Below, piece after piece: positions 62,402 to 64,000 of a stretch of DNA of 64,000 nucleotides (positions are counted from its first letter, which is position 1; every line of letters begins with the position of its first letter). Position numbers and translations under genes: made by a program. This stretch comes from Bog-756 sp963738545 (GTDB lineage Bacteria > Actinomycetota > Acidimicrobiia > Acidimicrobiales > RAAP-2): contig CAVTXA010000008.1 of the NCBI GenBank assembly GCA_963738545.1, forward strand, positions 310,001 to 374,000. Reading direction: 5' to 3'. The notes beneath the pieces were generated by a model. It was not told the DNA's origin. It saw nothing but the letters and a program-made list of their open reading frames with translations, and made no database searches.

Positions 62402-63255
62402 CCCTGCTGGCCGTCGAGTCGGCCTGCGACACGGTCGGCGTCGCCCTCGTCCGCGACGACGGGGCCTCGGCCGAGCGGGTCCACACGGGAGGCCGGGCCC
62501 ACGCCGAGCGGCTGATCCCCATGGTCGAGGAGGTGTTGGCCGTGTCCGGGTGCACCGTCGCCGACGTCGATGTGATCGCCGTCGACATCGGGCCCGGGCT
62601 GTTCACGGGCCTGCGGGTGGGGGTGGCCACGGCCAAGGCCCTGGGCCAGGGGCTCTCGGTGGGGCTCCTCGCCGTGAGCAGCCTCGACATCCTGGCCTCG
62701 GCCGTCCTCGAGTGGGTCGAGGCCGGTGGCCGGGCGGACGGATTCGCACCGGTGTCCACCGTGGTCTCGGTCATCGACGCCCGGCGGGGCGAGGTCTTCG
62801 CCGCCGCCTACCCCCTCGCCGGTCTGGCCGGTGCCGACCGTCGCGAGGGACCGCCCGACCCGGCCACGGTGCGCCTCGACCGTCCTGAGCCGATGGACCC
62901 CGACACCGTCGAGGGGTGGTTGGTGGAGCTGGTCGAGGCCCACGGCCCGGTCACGGTGGTGGGCGACGGTGCCGTCCGGTACCGCCATCAGCTGGCCGCC
63001 CGCGCCGGGGTGGACCTGGACCTGGCCTCCGGGCTGTCGTATCCGCCCCCGCTGGCCCAGGCCCGCCTGGCCCTGGCCCGGCTGTCCGTGGGGCAGGAGC
63101 CGCAGTCCGCCACCGACGTGGTCCCCGACTACCGACGGCCGGCCGACGCCCGCATCAACTGGGAACAGCGGACGCCCCGGACGGTGGCGGTGGCCCCCGA
63201 TGGCTCCGTGGGTGACACCGGTGCGCCGGCCGGGTCCGGGGGCGGGACCCGGTGA
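62398..63255 (+). CDS. tsaB: tRNA threonylcarbamoyladenosine biosynthesis protein TsaB
   Basis: A scaffold subunit of the t6A synthase that dimerises with TsaD. The 285 residues start LLAVESACDTVGVAL, then HAERLIPMVEEVL and DIGPGLFTGLRVGVATAKAL, typical of the ASKHA fold. It is longer than most TsaB (about 220-235) because of inserts near 130-200 and a low-complexity end. The start is GTG with a GTGA overlap to tsaE; the next overlap is to rimI. Confidence 0.95.
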   Translation: MTLLAVESACDTVGVALVRDDGASAERVHTGGRAHAERLIPMVEEVLAVSGCTVADVDVIAVDIGPGLFTGLRVGVATAKALGQGLSVGLLAVSSLDILASAVLEWVEAGGRADGFAPVSTVVSVIDARRGEVFAAAYPLAGLAGADRREGPPDPATVRLDRPEPMDPDTVEGWLVELVEAHGPVTVVGDGAVRYRHQLAARAGVDLDLASGLSYPPPLAQARLALARLSVGQEPQSATDVVPDYRRPADARINWEQRTPRTVAVAPDGSVGDTGAPAGSGGGTR

Positions 63256-63806
63256 CCGAGCGGACCGACGTGGCGTCGGCACCGGTCGAGGTGGTCATCG
63301 CCCCCATGCGTACCAAGGACCTGAAGGGCGTGCTCCGGATCGAGCAGGCCGTCTTTCCCCAGCCCTGGTCGCACCGTCTCTTCGTGGAGGAGCTGGCCCA
63401 ACGCACGTCGCGTGCCTACCGGGCCGCCTGGGTGGGGCGGACCATCGTGGGCTTCGCCGGACAGATGTTCATCGACGACGAGTCCCACGTGAACAACATC
63501 GCCGTCGACCCGGCCTGGCAGGGCCGGAGGCTCGGGGCCGTCATCCTCGCCGACCTGGTCCGGACGGCGCTGGCCCGGGGTGCCCGCCACCTGACCCTCG
63601 AGGTCCGGGTGGGTAACGATCCCGCCATCGCCCTCTACCGACGGTTCGGCATGGCCCCGGTGGGCATCCGCCGGAACTACTACCCGGTGACCGGCGACGA
63701 CGCTCTCGTGATGTGGGTCCGGGACATCGACTCGGACGAGTACGCCGAGCGGCTGGCGGCCATCGAGGCCGGCACCCCCGATCTGGTGGTGAGCTCGCGT
63801 CGTTGA
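63252..63806 (+). CDS. rimI: Ribosomal-protein-alanine N-acetyltransferase RimI-like
   Basis: A GNAT enzyme; E. coli RimI acetylates the N-terminus of S18, and actinobacterial RimI acetylates a wider set. The 184 residues have MRTKDLKGVLRIEQAVFPQP, VNNIAVDPAWQGRRLGAVIL (acetyl-CoA loop) and LTLEVRVGNDPAIALYRRFG ending GIRRNYYP. The start is GTG overlapping tsaB by 4 bases. Between tsaB and tsaD it follows the common actinobacterial order. Confidence 0.94.
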   Translation: MTERTDVASAPVEVVIAPMRTKDLKGVLRIEQAVFPQPWSHRLFVEELAQRTSRAYRAAWVGRTIVGFAGQMFIDDESHVNNIAVDPAWQGRRLGAVILADLVRTALARGARHLTLEVRVGNDPAIALYRRFGMAPVGIRRNYYPVTGDDALVMWVRDIDSDEYAERLAAIEAGTPDLVVSSRR

Positions 63807-63868
63807 GGTGCCGACCGGGTCATCTCCACGACGCCGACGCGCTGACCCCTGTTCGTGGTCGCCCCCAC

Positions 63869-63874
63869 TAATCT
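63869..63874 (+). promoter_or_regulatory. -10 box of leaderless promoter for tsaD
   Basis: TAATCT, 7 bases before the GTG at 63882. Confidence 0.45.
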
Positions 63875-63881
63875 CCGGGTC

Positions 63882-64000
63882 GTGCCCGACCCCGCCACCA
63901 CCCGAGTTCTCGGCATCGAGACGTCGTGCGACGAGACGGCGGCGTCGGTCGTCGAGGGGGGCTCGGTCATCGTCTCCTCGGTGGTGAGCAGCCAGATCGA
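63882..64000 (+). CDS. tsaD: tRNA N6-adenosine threonylcarbamoyltransferase TsaD, cut by window edge
   Basis: The catalytic subunit of t6A synthesis. Only the first 39 codons are in the window: VLGIETSCDETAASVVEGG followed by IVSSVVSSQI, the invariant N-terminal block of TsaD/Kae1. The start is GTG, 75 bases after rimI, with a -10 box 7 bases before it. The 3' part lies outside the window. Confidence 0.93.
   Translation, partial: MPDPATTRVLGIETSCDETAASVVEGGSVIVSSVVSSQI

Overview
The window is about two-thirds G+C by eye and reads as a chromosomal segment of an actinobacterium. RpoC carries the long coiled-coil insertion seen in mycobacterial RpoC, rpoB starts with TTG, lysC has an internal in-frame start as in Corynebacterium, and many operon-leading genes look leaderless. 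The class is less certain; Acidimicrobiia or a nearby uncultured lineage is my best guess and is inference only. No mobile elements, prophage, CRISPR array, rRNA or replication origin were seen.

Region 1 (1-18000) is mixed housekeeping and accessory genes. It holds two cyclophilins (one cut by the left edge), lysC with a probable internal beta-subunit start, asd, phoU, a type II NADH dehydrogenase, rmuC, a lone UDP-sulfoquinovose synthase (sqdB), a secreted or anchored unknown protein, citrate synthase, an acyl-CoA thioesterase, a GH1 beta-glucosidase, a GtrA-type membrane protein, a YajQ-family protein, tRNA-Tyr, an MptB-like polyprenyl-phosphomannose mannosyltransferase and a GNAT acetyltransferase.

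Region 2 (18083-54771) is the transcription and translation supercluster. Its order is tRNA-Thr, tRNA-Met, rpmG, tRNA-Trp, secE-nusG, rplK-rplA, L10 leader, rplJ-rplL, rpoB-rpoC, rpsL-rpsG-fusA, tuf-rpsJ, then a new promoter and structured leader before rplC-D-W-B-rpsS-rplV-rpsC-rplP-rpmC-rpsQ, then rplN-X-E-rpsZ-rpsH-rplF-R-rpsE-rpmD-rplO-secY-adk-map, infA-rpmJ-rpsM-K-D-rpoA-rplQ-truA and rplM-rpsI. Most junctions overlap by 1 or 4 bases, so translation is probably coupled.

Region 3 (54776-64000) joins amino-sugar and cell-wall precursor genes (glmM, glmS, alr) with acpS, the NAD(P)HX repair enzyme, a family 4 type uracil-DNA glycosylase, and the tRNA t6A genes tsaE-tsaB-rimI-tsaD, the last cut by the right edge.

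I found no convincing undescribed multi-gene system. The best leads are small: a probable CTG start for infA; 13 operon-leading genes with a TANNNT box 6-8 bases before the start codon; a near-identical 23-base block in the rpoB and rpsL leaders; a 13-base motif shared by the tuf, rpmJ and rpmG leaders; a six-codon leaderless mini-ORF overlapping map; a downstream sequence complementary to the L10 leader core; acidic tails on L22 and L29; and three single-base frame breaks (rpoC, fusA, rpsJ) that all look like one extra base in a G or C triplet, which suggests assembly error.
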